From assembly GCF_025354435.1 (NCBI RefSeq), contig NZ_JANXMU010000058.1, positions 30,531 to 94,530 on the forward strand: a DNA stretch of 64,000 bases, in the 5' to 3' direction. Both the position numbers and the translations under genes were made by a program. Shown one piece after another: positions 10,601 to 18,869 of the stretch. Each line of letters opens with the position of its first letter. The stretch's first letter is position 1. This DNA is from Rhodoferax sp. (GTDB taxonomy: Bacteria > Pseudomonadota > Gammaproteobacteria > Burkholderiales > Burkholderiaceae_C). Under the pieces are notes generated by a model. The model searched no databases. It had not been told where the DNA came from and saw only the letters and a list, made by a program, of their open reading frames with translations.

Positions 10601-11547
10601 ATCTTCACGCTTTGTTCCAGCGGGCGCAGTTCGTCCAGCGTGACCTTGAGCGTGTCCAGCGCCAGCCATTTTTCGCCCTGGGGGTTAGCAATTTTGAGCT
10701 GGTCGGCCTGCACGGTACCGCTGAGCTTGACCGACAGCTTGGGAGTTTCTTCAAACGCCAGCTGCAAGTCGGCACTGAGTACTGCGCCCTGCAGCTGCAC
10801 CGGCAGGCTGGCAGGCAGGTAGGCCAGGTACGGGGCCAGATCGAAGTGGTCGAGGCGGATCTGCGCGTCGGTCTTGCGGCTGGGGGCGAACGGGGTGGAC
10901 TGGGCGGCGGAATCGAAGCTGCTGCCATTGAGCTTGAAGGCCAGGTGCGGCAGGGTCTGCACGCTGCGCTGCGAGTCCAGGTTACTCAAAAATGGCAGGC
11001 TAAGGTGCAGATCCCGCAGGGTGTGAGTGGTTTTGAGGGCCTGGTCGGTCAGATCCACTGCGCCGCCTGTGATGGCGATGTTGTAGACGGCAAAGTGGGG
11101 TGGCGCGCCCGCGGGCTTGTCGGACGGGGTGTTGAGCTTGGCCAGCACGTCATCAAAGTCATAGTGGCCATCGCCCAGGTAGGTGGCCTTGATGGTCGGC
11201 TGGTCTAGGGAAACGGCATCCACCACCGGCGCCAACCGCCGCAGCGACTGCCACAGTGCGGCATCGAGCAGGATGCGTTTTATGTGGACCTGGGGCGTGG
11301 CATCTTTGGCGCTGGCATCGGCACCGGCACTGGCAACAGACAGGTCATCCAGGGTCAATACCAGCGTCCAGGGATGGAAGTCGGCGCGGCCCAGCGTGAC
11401 GGTGCGGCCCAGCGTGTCGCTGCCCATTTTTTCCACCCCGTATTTCACCAAGGCAGGCACCGCCAGCCAGGTGACGGTCCACAACCCCAGCACCCCCGCC
11501 ACGACCCAAGCCGCATGGCGCAACCACTTGTTTTGAAAAAATGTCAT
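7693..11547 (-). CDS. DUF748 / AsmA-like envelope protein
   Basis: A 1284-aa protein with one N-terminal membrane anchor (residues about 10-30, WVVAGVLGLWTVTWLAVPALV) and a very long periplasmic part. Repeated beta-rich DUF748 segments carry LxDLSVxxxG-type phrases, and an OmpA-like tail follows (PLGSAALTPEARSGLDKVAKAL, LKLTVVGSAS). AsmA/DUF748 proteins are thought to form long hydrophobic grooves that help lipids cross the periplasm; this role is inferred by family. The start is the ATG giving MTFFQNKW; an ATG three codons upstream is also possible. Two copies of the dispersed palindromic repeat are translated within it, at residues 347-362 and 848-863, both in Ala/Ser-rich linkers and both in the same frame. 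Confidence 0.85.
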   Translation of the reverse strand: MTFFQNKWLRHAAWVVAGVLGLWTVTWLAVPALVKYGVEKMGSDTLGRTVTLGRADFHPWTLVLTLDDLSVASAGADASAKDATPQVHIKRILLDAALWQSLRRLAPVVDAVSLDQPTIKATYLGDGHYDFDDVLAKLNTPSDKPAGAPPHFAVYNIAITGGAVDLTDQALKTTHTLRDLHLSLPFLSNLDSQRSVQTLPHLAFKLNGSSFDSAAQSTPFAPSRKTDAQIRLDHFDLAPYLAYLPASLPVQLQGAVLSADLQLAFEETPKLSVKLSGTVQADQLKIANPQGEKWLALDTLKVTLDELRPLEQSVKISEIALSAPVVDLRRDAAGNLQFTSPAKTTKTIATSAGKSSASGIKDTENDAGWKVSVAKLALQDGTLRWLDASTRPAAEVALHGVTVDASAITWPFTQPLAFTASAQVDGGGAASATPAELKLSGTTTDVEANVDAALGGLPLALAAPYLANTLEPRLSGQLGADLQVHWQAAGALQVTARQLTLDRLALGETGTDNTKTKDATKDKSKSKAAPSALFSLRQLQLSQAVVDVTAQRVQIGKLVLTEPRTKVERSTDGHWMFERWLKPPAAHAEAKSTPAAPASAPWAVSIADLALEGGALSFLDQSTYQPVAVDISALSVQMKDLVPGSAKASPLTISARIGAENSRNVEPGRLAYKGTLALQPLAAVGQVDLLHLPLHAFEPYFGASLNVDIVRADTSFKGQVAYTASPAGPVLKVKGDGTLEDFRANNGVAMVAIQAAAPTAPSSAPLGAAATAAAVADASSEQALLRWKLLNLRGLDVSVSPASPTTVDVKETALSDFYARLVLNENGRLNLQDLVKPSAAETASAANTVAVSAAASSASAPKDLKKEAEPGGAVVRFGGISLVNGRVLFTDHFIKPNYSANLSALTGRLGAFASVPVAGAVQMADLELRGRVGDSAVLEILGKLNPLAKPLALDIKSKVTDLELPGLSPYSVFYVGHGIERGKLSIDVHYVVLPNGQLTATNSIILNQLTFGEQVPGAPSSLPVKLAVALLADSNGVINLDLPLSGSLNDPQFRIGPVIFKILGNLITKAITAPFSLLAHAFGGGADALGTVNFPLGSAALTPEARSGLDKVAKALTERPTLKLTVVGSASLNAERDALQREKLRRRVEAEKRRNTVLQGTSLAAPKDEGDTGAEDALADPAVSDAEYATLLKAIYKRANFPKPRNALGLVKDLPVPEMEQLLLANMPADDDAIRQLAIQRGVAVRDYLATQQLPLDRLFLGASKTVDEGTGWKPQADLQLAMP
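8955..9012 (-). repeat. Dispersed palindromic repeat, family A (inside DUF748 gene)
   Basis: Read on the minus strand it gives GTAGCTGTTAGCGC, a short spacer, CAAGCGCTAGCGCC and an A-rich tail. It matches the repeat core and is in the sense direction of the gene. It encodes TVAVSAAASSASAPKD, the same frame as the copies at 10453-10516 and 51674-51735. Confidence 0.85.
10453..10516 (-). repeat. Dispersed palindromic repeat, family A (inside DUF748 gene)
   Basis: On the minus strand: CCATAGCTACTAGTGCAGG, spacer, then TCAAGCGCTAGCGGC with an AT-rich tail. It is in the sense direction and encodes TIATSAGKSSASGIKD at residues 347-362 of the DUF748 protein. Confidence 0.87.
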
Positions 11548-11675
11548 AGCGCCCATTTTGCCGCTAGACCGTAGGGGCTCTGCAAGCGAATGTGCACCTA
11601 GTGGCTTGGAGCAAATTGGCGGGTCAAAACACCAACAGACACCACGCACCGCGATGCCAATCCTTTCAAGGATTC

Positions 11676-11760
11676 CGCAGAACTGGCTCCGCCAGGCTGC
11701 TGGAATCTCCCCCTGCAAGGGGGTTGGCGAAAGATGCGAAGCACTGCAGCCTGGGGGGTG
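11676..11760 (+). repeat. Dispersed repeat, family B, copy 1
   Basis: Begins CGCAGAACTGGCTCCGCCAG and ends with GCACTGCAGCCTGGGGGGTG. The same sequence with small differences, and a longer middle, occurs inverted at 26047-26162. The shared parts include GGGGGTTGGCGAAAGA and GCGAAGCxCTGCAGCCTGG. Confidence 0.8.
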
Positions 11761-11763
11761 TTC

Positions 11764-11811
11764 CAAAAACATAAAAGCCCGGCACTCGATTCGCATCGGG
11801 TGCCGGGCTTG
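11764..11811 (-). terminator. Minus-strand intrinsic terminator, possible end of a small RNA
   Basis: A 15-bp stem with a single mismatch (AAGCCCGGCACTCGA on the plus strand pairs with TCGGGTGCCGGGCTT) closes a 6-nt loop. On the minus strand it is followed by TTTTATGTTTTT. The livJ-like gene upstream already has its own terminator at 12107-12134, so this one would serve a separate transcript of up to about 300 nt. A second stem-loop (GACGGCGAAC/GTTC-AT-GCCGTC, 11811-11837) abuts it. Confidence 0.6.
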
Positions 11812-12106
11812 ACGGCGAACTTGCGGTTCATGCCGTCGAGATTGCAAGGGAGAGAGTGATGTCCCCCATTGCGTTGGAGGCAAGAGATTGCTTCCATTAA
11901 GGACCGGGGCTGCTGCATCCCACCGTCGCAAATTGTCAGGTGGCACTGGCTCCTACCGGTTAGCGCCTGTTTGCACAGGCAGTGACAATTTAATCCAAGG
12001 TGCGTGGGAATACAAATGTGTCTTTCAATGCATTTGCGGCACATGATTAAGGCAATGTGCTTGACAACACCCGCTGCAAAGAACAGCAGATTGCGGGCCA
12101 AAACGT

Positions 12107-12134
12107 AAAAAAGGCCGCAAAAGCGGCCTTTTTT
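12107..12134 (-). terminator. Intrinsic terminator of the branched-chain-type binding protein gene
   Basis: A 12-bp perfect stem, AAAAAAGGCCGC and its complement, with a 4-nt loop. It lies 20 bp after the stop codon of the binding-protein gene. A and T runs on both sides make it bidirectional. Confidence 0.93.
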
Positions 12135-12154
12135 AGATGCTATTCAGCGCCAGA

Positions 12155-13288
12155 TCAGTACGTACCCAGGGCCGATGGTGCGCCCGCCTTGAAGGTGTAG
12201 ATGGTGATCGGGGCGGCTTTCAGATTGCCCTTTTCGTCAAACGCGAACGTGCCCGACATGCCCTTGTACGAGGTCTTGTAGATCTCGGCGCCGACCTTTT
12301 CTGGATCCACCGAACCGGCTTTTTGCATCGACTGGCCGATGAACATGGTCTGGTCGTAGAACGAAGGCGCGTAGGCATCGGGTTCGATGTTGAAACGCTT
12401 CTTGTACTTGGCCTTGAAAGCAGGGCCTTCAGCAGTCTTGTCCAGCACGGCACCGCCCTGGGCGCAGTACACGGTGTCGGTGGCAGCTTCACCGGCCAGC
12501 TTGCCCAGTTCTGAGGTACAGATAGCGTCACCACCCAGCAATTTGGCAGTAATGCCCAGCGACTTCATCTGGCGGGCCATAGGGCCAGCCTGGGGTGCGT
12601 AGCCACCCAGCAGAATCACGTCGGGGTTCTTGGCCTTCAGGCTGGTCAGGATGGCGGAGAAGTCGGTGGCTTTGTCGGTGGTGAACTCTTGGCCCACGAT
12701 GTTCAGGCCCAGCTTTTTGGCTTCCTTGCTGAACTCGTCTGCCAGGCCTTGGCCGTAGGCGGTGCGGTCATCAATGACAGCCACGTTCTTGACCTTCATG
12801 ATGTTGGCCGCGTAGAAAGCCAGACGTGCGCCGATTTCGTTGTCGCCCGCCATGATGCGGAACAGGTTTTTGTAGCCGCCCATGGTGACCTTGGGGTTGC
12901 TGCCCACGGTAGACACCACTACGCCGCCTTGGCTGTACACGCGGGAAGCAGGAATGGCCACGCCGGAGCAGTAAGGGCCCATCACGTACTTGACGCTGCC
13001 GTCCACCAGCTTCTGGGCCACGCTCACACCGGCTTTGGGATCGCACTGGTCGTCTTCCGATTCCAGTTCAAATTTCAGAGTCTTGCCGCCGACCACCATT
13101 TTCTTGGCGTTCAGGTCTTCCACGGCCAGGCGCACACCGTTTTCATTGTCTTTGCCGATGAAGGCATTGGGACCCGACAAGGGACCGGTCACACCGATTT
13201 TGACGGTCTGGTCTTCAGCGTAAGCAGTACCGGCCAGCGCCATGGCTGCGGCGCATGCGAGGGTAATTTTGGTGAATGTGGCTTGCAT
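12155..13288 (-). CDS. Branched-chain amino acid-type ABC transporter substrate-binding protein (LivJ/LivK family)
   Basis: A 377-aa periplasmic binding protein. A Sec signal peptide of about 24 residues ends at GTAYA before EDQTVKIGVTGPLSGPNAF. The type I periplasmic-binding fold is complete, with YCSGVAIPASRVY and DRTAYGQGLADEF. It follows the hydroxyproline dehydrogenase genes in the same direction but is separated by 135 bp with its own likely promoter, and it has its own terminator. No permease or ATPase is next to it, so it may serve the Liv transporter at 17-21.6 kb or one elsewhere. The substrate cannot be told from sequence. Confidence 0.92.
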   Translation of the reverse strand: MQATFTKITLACAAAMALAGTAYAEDQTVKIGVTGPLSGPNAFIGKDNENGVRLAVEDLNAKKMVVGGKTLKFELESEDDQCDPKAGVSVAQKLVDGSVKYVMGPYCSGVAIPASRVYSQGGVVVSTVGSNPKVTMGGYKNLFRIMAGDNEIGARLAFYAANIMKVKNVAVIDDRTAYGQGLADEFSKEAKKLGLNIVGQEFTTDKATDFSAILTSLKAKNPDVILLGGYAPQAGPMARQMKSLGITAKLLGGDAICTSELGKLAGEAATDTVYCAQGGAVLDKTAEGPAFKAKYKKRFNIEPDAYAPSFYDQTMFIGQSMQKAGSVDPEKVGAEIYKTSYKGMSGTFAFDEKGNLKAAPITIYTFKAGAPSALGTY

Positions 13289-13423
13289 TGACTGTGTCCT
13301 AAAGAAGAGGTTGTAAAAACATGAAATCGGTCACGGACGCACTGTAGGCGGGAACCGCAATCAAGGGGAAAAAGAGTTTCTTTATGTAGCGAATATGAAC
13401 TACTAGAAGTAAAACTTATATGT

Positions 13424-14677
13424 TTATTTTCCTTTCTCATATGAAGCAGCAAGCGTGCCAACGCGCGCAGGTGCCAGAGGGTTGCGGGGCACGGGCTGTT
13501 GCCAGCCCAGTAAAAATTGCATGGCCGCGCCGCAGACGCGGCCTTGGCAGGCACCCATGCCGCAACGGGTATGCAGCTTGGCATCTGTCCAGCCCGCGCA
13601 GGCCTGGAGAGCGGCATAGGGCACGTCTTCACAGCGGCAGACCAGCGTGTCGGCCTGGGGCAGTTTTTTCAGTTGGGGTGCCAAAGTAAAGCTGCGCGCC
13701 AACTGCCGGGCAAACGCATCCCAGCGGCTGCGCTCGGGCCACAGCTTTTGGGCAGCAGCACTGTCGCCTGCCGCGGCCAGGCCAGCGATGCAGCCCTGCA
13801 CCAAAGCCCGCTCGCTGCCCCCCACGCCGGTGCATTCGCCTGCTGCGTAAATACCGGCTTGACTGGTGGCCTGCCAACCGTCTACCGCCAGCCCGGTCGG
13901 CGTGAGGCTACAGCCCAGCAGTTGGCCGAGCTGGGTATTGGGCACCAGGCCAAAGCCGCAGGCCACGCGGTCGCAGTCGATCTCCACCCTGCGGTCGCCC
14001 TGCTGCAATTGCACCGATTCCACCCGGCCCTGCCCGCGCACCGCAAGCACATGGCTGGAGGTGCGGTACTGCGGATGCATGAGGGTCAACGCCTGCAGAA
14101 CTTTACCCGGCGACCCGACCAGCCGTGCAGCAAAGCCCAGCACGGCAGCAAGATCCGCCTGCTCGGCGACGCGCACCACTTTGGCACCGGCCTTGTGCGC
14201 CGAGGCTGCAGCGGCCAGCAGCAAGGGGCCACTGCCCGCCACCACGATGCGCTCACCGGCAACTGGCATGCCGGATTTGATGAGTGCCTGCAAGCCGCCC
14301 GCGCCTGTGACGCCCGGCAGCGTCCAGCCGGGGAACGGCAGCAGCAGCTCGCGTGCGCCGGTGCACAGAATGAGGGTTTTCCATTGCTGGGTCCAGCCGC
14401 GTTCGGCATCTTCCAGCAACAAGGTATGGGGAGCCGGGGCGGAGATGACCCGCGTGCCGCTGTACATGCGCACGTTGGCGCAGGCGGCCAGTTGCTCACG
14501 CATGCGCCGCGCAGCCACCGGCACCAGGGCATTGGGGCCGTCGCGCCAGATCTGGCCGCCGGGCGCTGGGTTGTCGTCGATCACGGCAATCGACGCGCCG
14601 CTGGGCGCTGCTGCCAAGGCCGCCGCCATGCCCGCCGGGCCCGCGCCGATGATGAGGATGTCGCACTGGGTCATCAT
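13424..14677 (-). CDS. FAD/NAD(P)-binding oxidoreductase, alpha-type subunit of a D-hydroxyproline dehydrogenase
   Basis: A 417-aa flavoprotein with an N-terminal FAD-binding GAGPAGMAAA motif, a second nucleotide-binding site (VVAGSGPLLLAAA), and a C-terminal BFD-like [2Fe-2S] region with CRCEDV and CGMGACQGRVCG. This layout matches the large subunit of HcnB/OoxA/LhpE-type heterotrimeric dehydrogenases. With the small ferredoxin-like gene (stop-start overlap ATGATGA) and the DadA-like gene upstream it would form one enzyme. That enzyme oxidises cis-4-hydroxy-D-proline to pyrroline-4-hydroxy-2-carboxylate. The start is the ATG overlapping the upstream stop; the ATG one codon later is equally possible. 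Substrate is inferred from the neighbouring epimerase. Confidence 0.85.
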   Translation of the reverse strand: MMTQCDILIIGAGPAGMAAALAAAPSGASIAVIDDNPAPGGQIWRDGPNALVPVAARRMREQLAACANVRMYSGTRVISAPAPHTLLLEDAERGWTQQWKTLILCTGARELLLPFPGWTLPGVTGAGGLQALIKSGMPVAGERIVVAGSGPLLLAAAASAHKAGAKVVRVAEQADLAAVLGFAARLVGSPGKVLQALTLMHPQYRTSSHVLAVRGQGRVESVQLQQGDRRVEIDCDRVACGFGLVPNTQLGQLLGCSLTPTGLAVDGWQATSQAGIYAAGECTGVGGSERALVQGCIAGLAAAGDSAAAQKLWPERSRWDAFARQLARSFTLAPQLKKLPQADTLVCRCEDVPYAALQACAGWTDAKLHTRCGMGACQGRVCGAAMQFLLGWQQPVPRNPLAPARVGTLAASYEKGK

Positions 14678-14910
14678 GTGAACTCCACCCGCATGTCCGC
14701 GCTGCACGTCGTCTGGCAGGCTAGTCCGCGCACGCCGTTGATGGACACCCGGCACTCCTGGCAGATGCCCATGCCGCACAGCGGGGCGCGGGCTTCACCA
14801 TTGACGGAGGTGCGGGAAATGCCACTGCCTGCGATGGCCAGCGCGGCGGCAACCGAGCAGCCTGCAGGCACGGCGACAGGCTGGCCGTTGATGTGCAGGT
14901 TCACGTGCAT
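14674..14910 (-). CDS. [2Fe-2S] ferredoxin-like subunit of the dehydrogenase
   Basis: A 78-aa protein with plant-type ferredoxin cysteines at 45, 50, 53 and 65 (PLCGMGICQEC, then GLACQTTC). It matches the small HcnA/LhpF-type subunit that carries electrons between the two flavin subunits. It overlaps the end of the DadA-like gene by 10 bp and its stop overlaps the start of the large flavin subunit, so the three are translationally coupled. Confidence 0.87.
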   Translation of the reverse strand: MHVNLHINGQPVAVPAGCSVAAALAIAGSGISRTSVNGEARAPLCGMGICQECRVSINGVRGLACQTTCSADMRVEFT

Positions 14911-16007
14911 ACCACCTCCGCAAAGCGTTGCAGGCTATAGGGCGCGGGATCCAGGGGTGGCGTGCCGCCGGTCATCAGGGCGGCCAACAGGTGGGCCGTA
15001 CCCAAAGCCGTCGTTCCGCCCAGGCCTTCGTGCCCCACGGCCAACCACAGGCCGTCGCGGTCCGGGTGCGCGCCCAGGATGGGCAGGCTATCGGGCGTGG
15101 CGGCGCGCAGGCCGCACCAACTGCGGATGGCGTTGAGGTCGGCTAGGCCGGGCATATAAGTTAGGGCGCGTTGCAGCATGGCTTGCAGCATCTCGGCCTC
15201 TACGGTGGTGTCCATCGTGTCGAACTGGCGGCTCGACCCCAGCAGCAACTGCCCCGTGGGGCGCGGCTGCAAATTGAAAGCCACCGACGGCCCCACGCTG
15301 TGGTGCGCGCTGGTCACGTAACCCAGCTCCACCAGTTGGTGATGCACCGTGCCGGGGTAGCGGTCGGTGATGAGTAAATGGCCTTTTTTGGGGCGGATCG
15401 GCAGGCCGGGGCAGAGCGTAGTGGCGTGGATGCCGTTGGCCAGCAGAATCTGCGGGGCCTGGCGCTGGCTACCATCGGCCAGCCGCACTGTTTTTCCATC
15501 AATTTCGGCCACTAGCGCATATTCCACTTGCACTAAGTGCTCGTATTTTGATAGTAACCAACGGGCAGCATTGGGGGCGTAGACGATGCCGTCGCCCGGT
15601 ACTTTGAGCGCACCCGCCAGGCCAGGGCGCAACGCAGGTTCGGCCTGGGCCAAAGCAGCAGCATCCAGCAAATGGCAGGCGATGCCATGGTCTTGCAGGC
15701 GCTGGCGCTTGTCTTCGGCTGCCGCCATTTCTTCGGCATCTGCCGCCACCCACAGCGTGCCGCAGCCGCTGAAAGCGCAGTCTGCGGGCATCTGCGGGGC
15801 CAGGGCCCGCCATTGCGCCACGGAATACTGGCTCAGCGCCAGCTCGGCCGGGTTGTCGTCCATCACCACCAGGTGGCCCATGCCCGCGCCGGTGGCTCCG
15901 CCGCGCTGGGCATCCAGCACCAGCACGCGCTGGCCCGCCTGCGCCAAGGCCTGGGCGCAGGCCGCGCCGACGATGCCCGCACCAATGACGATCACATCCG
16001 GATTCAT
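14901..16007 (-). CDS. DadA-like FAD oxidoreductase, beta-type subunit of a D-hydroxyproline dehydrogenase
   Basis: A 368-aa member of the DAO/DadA family. The FAD-binding [14 protein letters not shown] motif is at residues 5-18, and the C-terminal catalytic half holds [14 protein letters not shown] and [13 protein letters not shown]. This family supplies the catalytic flavin subunit in heterotrimeric D-hydroxyproline or D-amino acid dehydrogenases. The start is the ATG that overlaps the stop of the epimerase gene (ATGA). Residues 154-172 (KYEHLVQ onward) are encoded by a copy of the dispersed palindromic repeat with little apparent change of length against the family. Confidence 0.87.
   Translation of the reverse strand: MNPDVIVIGAGIVGAACAQALAQAGQRVLVLDAQRGGATGAGMGHLVVMDDNPAELALSQYSVAQWRALAPQMPADCAFSGCGTLWVAADAEEMAAAEDKRQRLQDHGIACHLLDAAALAQAEPALRPGLAGALKVPGDGIVYAPNAARWLLSKYEHLVQVEYALVAEIDGKTVRLADGSQRQAPQILLANGIHATTLCPGLPIRPKKGHLLITDRYPGTVHHQLVELGYVTSAHHSVGPSVAFNLQPRPTGQLLLGSSRQFDTMDTTVEAEMLQAMLQRALTYMPGLADLNAIRSWCGLRAATPDSLPILGAHPDRDGLWLAVGHEGLGGTTALGTAHLLAALMTGGTPPLDPAPYSLQRFAEVVCT
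15494..15552 (-). repeat. Dispersed palindromic repeat, family A (inside DadA-like gene)
   Basis: Minus-strand reading TCAAAATACGAGCACTTAGT then GCGCTAGTGGCCGAAATTGA aligns along its whole length with the intergenic copy at 23388-23456. It is in the sense direction and read in the same frame as the mutS copy, giving EHLVQ here and ELLVQ in MutS. Confidence 0.78.
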
Positions 16008-16942
16008 GCCAGGGCAATCCCCCAGGCGAAGGGGTCGTCTTCTGCAATCAGTAAGGTCGATTCGGCGCACACATGGGCGCGGCCCCGGATGGTGGGGATG
16101 ACCTGGCCGTCCTGCACGGTATACGAAGCCTCGAAGCGGCTGCCGATCACGCTGGCTTGCTGCCAGATGGCACCCGGTGCCAGCTTGCCGTCTGCCGCCA
16201 AGCAAGCGATCTTGGCGCTGGTGCCGGTGCCGCAGGGCGAGCGGTCGTAGGCCATGCCGGGGCACAGCACGTAGTTGCGGCTGTCGGCACCCTGGTCGTC
16301 CGGGCCGAACAGTTCAATGTGGTCGATTTCTGCACCGTCGGCTCCGGTAATGCCCTGGGCCCCCAGCGCCGCGCTGAGCGCGCAGGCGTAGGTGGTGAGC
16401 GCCGCCAGCTGGTCACTGGCCACGCGCAGGCCGTGGTCGTTGACCAAGAAGAACCAGTTGCCGCCCCAGGCGATGTCGCCATGCGCCACCCCGTAGCCCG
16501 GCACGTCCACCGCCACCTGGGTCGCATGGCGGTAGGCAGGCACGTTGCGCACGCTGACCGAACCGTCGGTGTGCAAGGTAGCCTTTACCGTGCCCACCGG
16601 GGTTTCTATTTTGTGCACGCCCGGCCCAATGCGCCCCATGTGCGCCAGGCTGACCACCAGGCCGATGGTGCCGTGGCCGCACATGCCCAGGTAGCCGGTG
16701 TTGTTGAAGAAGATGACGCCCGCCGCCGCGTCAGCCGCCACCGGCTCGCACAACAGCGCGCCCACGATCACATCGTTGCCCCGCGGCTCCAGCACCGTAG
16801 CGGCCCGCCATTTGTCGTGCTGCGCGGCCAATATGGCCCGGCGCTCGGCCATGCTGCCGCCGCCCAGGTCGGGGAAGCCGCCAATAACCAGGCGGGTCGG
16901 TTCACCGCCGGTGTGGGAATCAATAATCTGGATGCGCTGCAT
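16004..16942 (-). CDS. 4-hydroxyproline 2-epimerase
   Basis: A 312-aa member of the proline racemase/4-hydroxyproline epimerase family. It interconverts trans-4-hydroxy-L-proline and cis-4-hydroxy-D-proline, the first step of catabolism. Both catalytic cysteines are present: Cys88 in [12 protein letters not shown] and Cys237 in [12 protein letters not shown]. The start is the ATG giving [17 protein letters not shown], the usual N-terminus. The gene lies between the Liv permease genes and the dehydrogenase subunits, which fits a hydroxyproline pathway rather than proline racemisation. Confidence 0.92.
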   Translation of the reverse strand: MQRIQIIDSHTGGEPTRLVIGGFPDLGGGSMAERRAILAAQHDKWRAATVLEPRGNDVIVGALLCEPVAADAAAGVIFFNNTGYLGMCGHGTIGLVVSLAHMGRIGPGVHKIETPVGTVKATLHTDGSVSVRNVPAYRHATQVAVDVPGYGVAHGDIAWGGNWFFLVNDHGLRVASDQLAALTTYACALSAALGAQGITGADGAEIDHIELFGPDDQGADSRNYVLCPGMAYDRSPCGTGTSAKIACLAADGKLAPGAIWQQASVIGSRFEASYTVQDGQVIPTIRGRAHVCAESTLLIAEDDPFAWGIALA

Positions 16943-16964
16943 GGAGAAGTCTCTTGGATTTGGA

Positions 16965-17930
16965 TCAGGTATTTTGGCGTTTTGCTTGGCGGCGCTGCAA
17001 CCAGGCCTGGGCTTCCCCCACCATGCCGCGCCGGAAAAAGGACACACACACAATAAAGGTCAGGCCGATGATGATGGTGACCACGCCGCCCAGCTCGGCC
17101 AGGTAATTCTGCAAGCTGACCACAAGTGTGGCCCCGACCACCGGGCCCCAGCCCGTGCCCAGGCCGCCCAGTAGCGTCATCAACAGAACCTCGGTCGAGG
17201 TACTCAGCATCACATCGTTCAACGCCGAAAGCTGCAACACCAGCGCCTTGAGCGAGCCCGCCAGACCGGCAAACGCGGCAGACAGCATGAAAGCGTAGAG
17301 CTTGCAGCGGTCGATGTCGTAGCCCAGGGACACTGCGCGCGGTGCGTTGTCGCGCAGGGCCTTTAGCGCCTGGCCAAACGGTGAATGCACGATGCGGTGG
17401 ATGGCCAGAAAGCCCACCACAAACACCGCCAGCGTGAAGTAGTACATGTTCGCGTCCACCGACAAGTCCACCAGCCCCAGCAGCTTGCCACGCGGAATAC
17501 CCTGCATGCCGTCTTCGCCGCCCGTCCATTTGATTTGCACCGCCAGGAAGTAGGCGATCTGCGAGAGCGCCAAGGTGATCATCGAAAAGTAAATACCGGT
17601 GCGCCGAATCGCCAGGGTGCCTATCAGCCAGCCGATGGCAGTTGCCACCAGCACCCCGGCCAGGATGGCCAGCTCCACCGGGAAGCCGCTAGCCGACAGC
17701 TTGATCATCAGGATGCCCGTGGTGTAGCTTGCCCAGCCAAAAAAAGCGGCATGGCCAAAGGACACCAGCCCGGTAAAGCCAATCAGCAGGTTGAAAGCCA
17801 AGGCAAACAGCGCGTAGCACAGCACCTTCATGACGAAGACCGGATAGGCGATTTCGGGAAACACCGGCACCAGCAGCGCTGGCAGCAACAAAACCAGCAA
17901 GATACGGATGGAGGTTGGAATATTCTTCAT
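16965..17930 (-). CDS. livM: Branched-chain-type ABC transporter permease (LivM family)
   Basis: A 321-aa inner-membrane permease of the LivM family with about nine hydrophobic segments. The conserved cytoplasmic coupling region with [18 protein letters not shown] is visible, as are [20 protein letters not shown] and [13 protein letters not shown]. It follows livH with a 3-bp gap and precedes the epimerase gene by 22 bp. It is probably part of a hydroxyproline uptake system. Confidence 0.93.
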   Translation of the reverse strand: MKNIPTSIRILLVLLLPALLVPVFPEIAYPVFVMKVLCYALFALAFNLLIGFTGLVSFGHAAFFGWASYTTGILMIKLSASGFPVELAILAGVLVATAIGWLIGTLAIRRTGIYFSMITLALSQIAYFLAVQIKWTGGEDGMQGIPRGKLLGLVDLSVDANMYYFTLAVFVVGFLAIHRIVHSPFGQALKALRDNAPRAVSLGYDIDRCKLYAFMLSAAFAGLAGSLKALVLQLSALNDVMLSTSTEVLLMTLLGGLGTGWGPVVGATLVVSLQNYLAELGGVVTIIIGLTFIVCVSFFRRGMVGEAQAWLQRRQAKRQNT

Positions 17931-17933
17931 GGC

Positions 17934-18836
17934 TCAGGCCTCTTTACCGAACATGCCCGCCGGGCGCGCCAACAGCACGACCGCCATGACCACAAACACC
18001 ACCACCGTCGAGGCCTCGGGGTAGAACACCTTGGTCAAGCCTTCGAGCAAACCCAACGCCAGGCCGGTCAGGATCGCCCCCATGATGGAGCCCAGGCCAC
18101 CGATCACCACCACGGCAAATACGATGTTCAGCAGATTCGCCCCCATCAGCGGGTTGATCTGCATGATGGGCGCGGCCAGCACACCGGCAATGCCGGCCAG
18201 CGCCACACCAAAGCCGTAAGTCAGCGTAATCATCAGTGGAATATTGACCCCAAAAGCCTGTAGCAGCTTGGGGTTCTCGGTGCCCGCCCGCAGCAGCGCA
18301 CCCAGCTTGGTGCGTTCAAACAGAAACCAGGTGACGGCACAGATTAGCAACGACGCCACCACCACAAAGGCGCGGTACACCGGCAGAAACATGAAACCCA
18401 GGTCCATGCCGCCTTGCAGCAGCGCGGGCGGGTCGTAGCTGGCACCCGAGATGCCGTAGAAGTTGCGAAAAGCCCCCTCCAGCACCAGCGCCACGCCAAA
18501 GGTCAGGAGCAGCCCGTACAAATGGTCCAGGTGGTAGAGCCGTTTGAGCAGGGTTTTCTCCAGCAGTATCCCCAGCCCTCCCACGATGAGTGGTGCCAGC
18601 ACCAGTGCAGCCCAGAAGTTGATTTTGAAATCAGCCCCCAGCAACAGCGGCAGTTGCGTAAAGCCGATCCAGGCCAGAAAGGCCGCCACCATGAACTGCG
18701 CACCATGCGCGAAGTTAATGATGTTCAGCAGGCCAAAAATAATGGCCAGACCCATGCTCAGCACGGCATAAAAGCAGCCATTGATCAGGCCCACCAGCAG
18801 TTGGGCAAGCAAGGCCTGGCTCGAAATATCAAACAT
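17934..18836 (-). CDS. livH: Branched-chain-type ABC transporter permease (LivH family)
   Basis: A 300-aa inner-membrane permease of the LivH family. It starts with the typical LLAQLLVGLINGCFYAVLS helix and INFAHGAQFM motif and ends with an ILTGLALGLLEGL helix. It is the first permease gene after the binding-protein gene (33-bp gap) and pairs with livM. Confidence 0.94.
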   Translation of the reverse strand: MFDISSQALLAQLLVGLINGCFYAVLSMGLAIIFGLLNIINFAHGAQFMVAAFLAWIGFTQLPLLLGADFKINFWAALVLAPLIVGGLGILLEKTLLKRLYHLDHLYGLLLTFGVALVLEGAFRNFYGISGASYDPPALLQGGMDLGFMFLPVYRAFVVVASLLICAVTWFLFERTKLGALLRAGTENPKLLQAFGVNIPLMITLTYGFGVALAGIAGVLAAPIMQINPLMGANLLNIVFAVVVIGGLGSIMGAILTGLALGLLEGLTKVFYPEASTVVVFVVMAVVLLARPAGMFGKEA

Positions 18837-18869
18837 GGAGGGGATTCCTGCAGAGTACGCGCAAGGTTT

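Larger units (their letters stand above)
11548..12106. other. 559-bp gene-free region with repeat and hairpins
   Basis: No convincing protein gene is seen here. The region holds the probable promoter zone of the DUF748 gene (11548-11675), a copy of dispersed repeat family B (11676-11760), two adjacent stem-loops (11775-11810 and 11811-11837), and smaller hairpins at 11968-11984 (GCCTGT/ACAGGC) and 12039-12060 (GCACAT/ATGTGC). The stem-loop at 11775-11810, followed on the minus strand by TTTTATGTTTTT, looks like the end of a minus-strand transcript lying in this gap. Confidence 0.6.
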
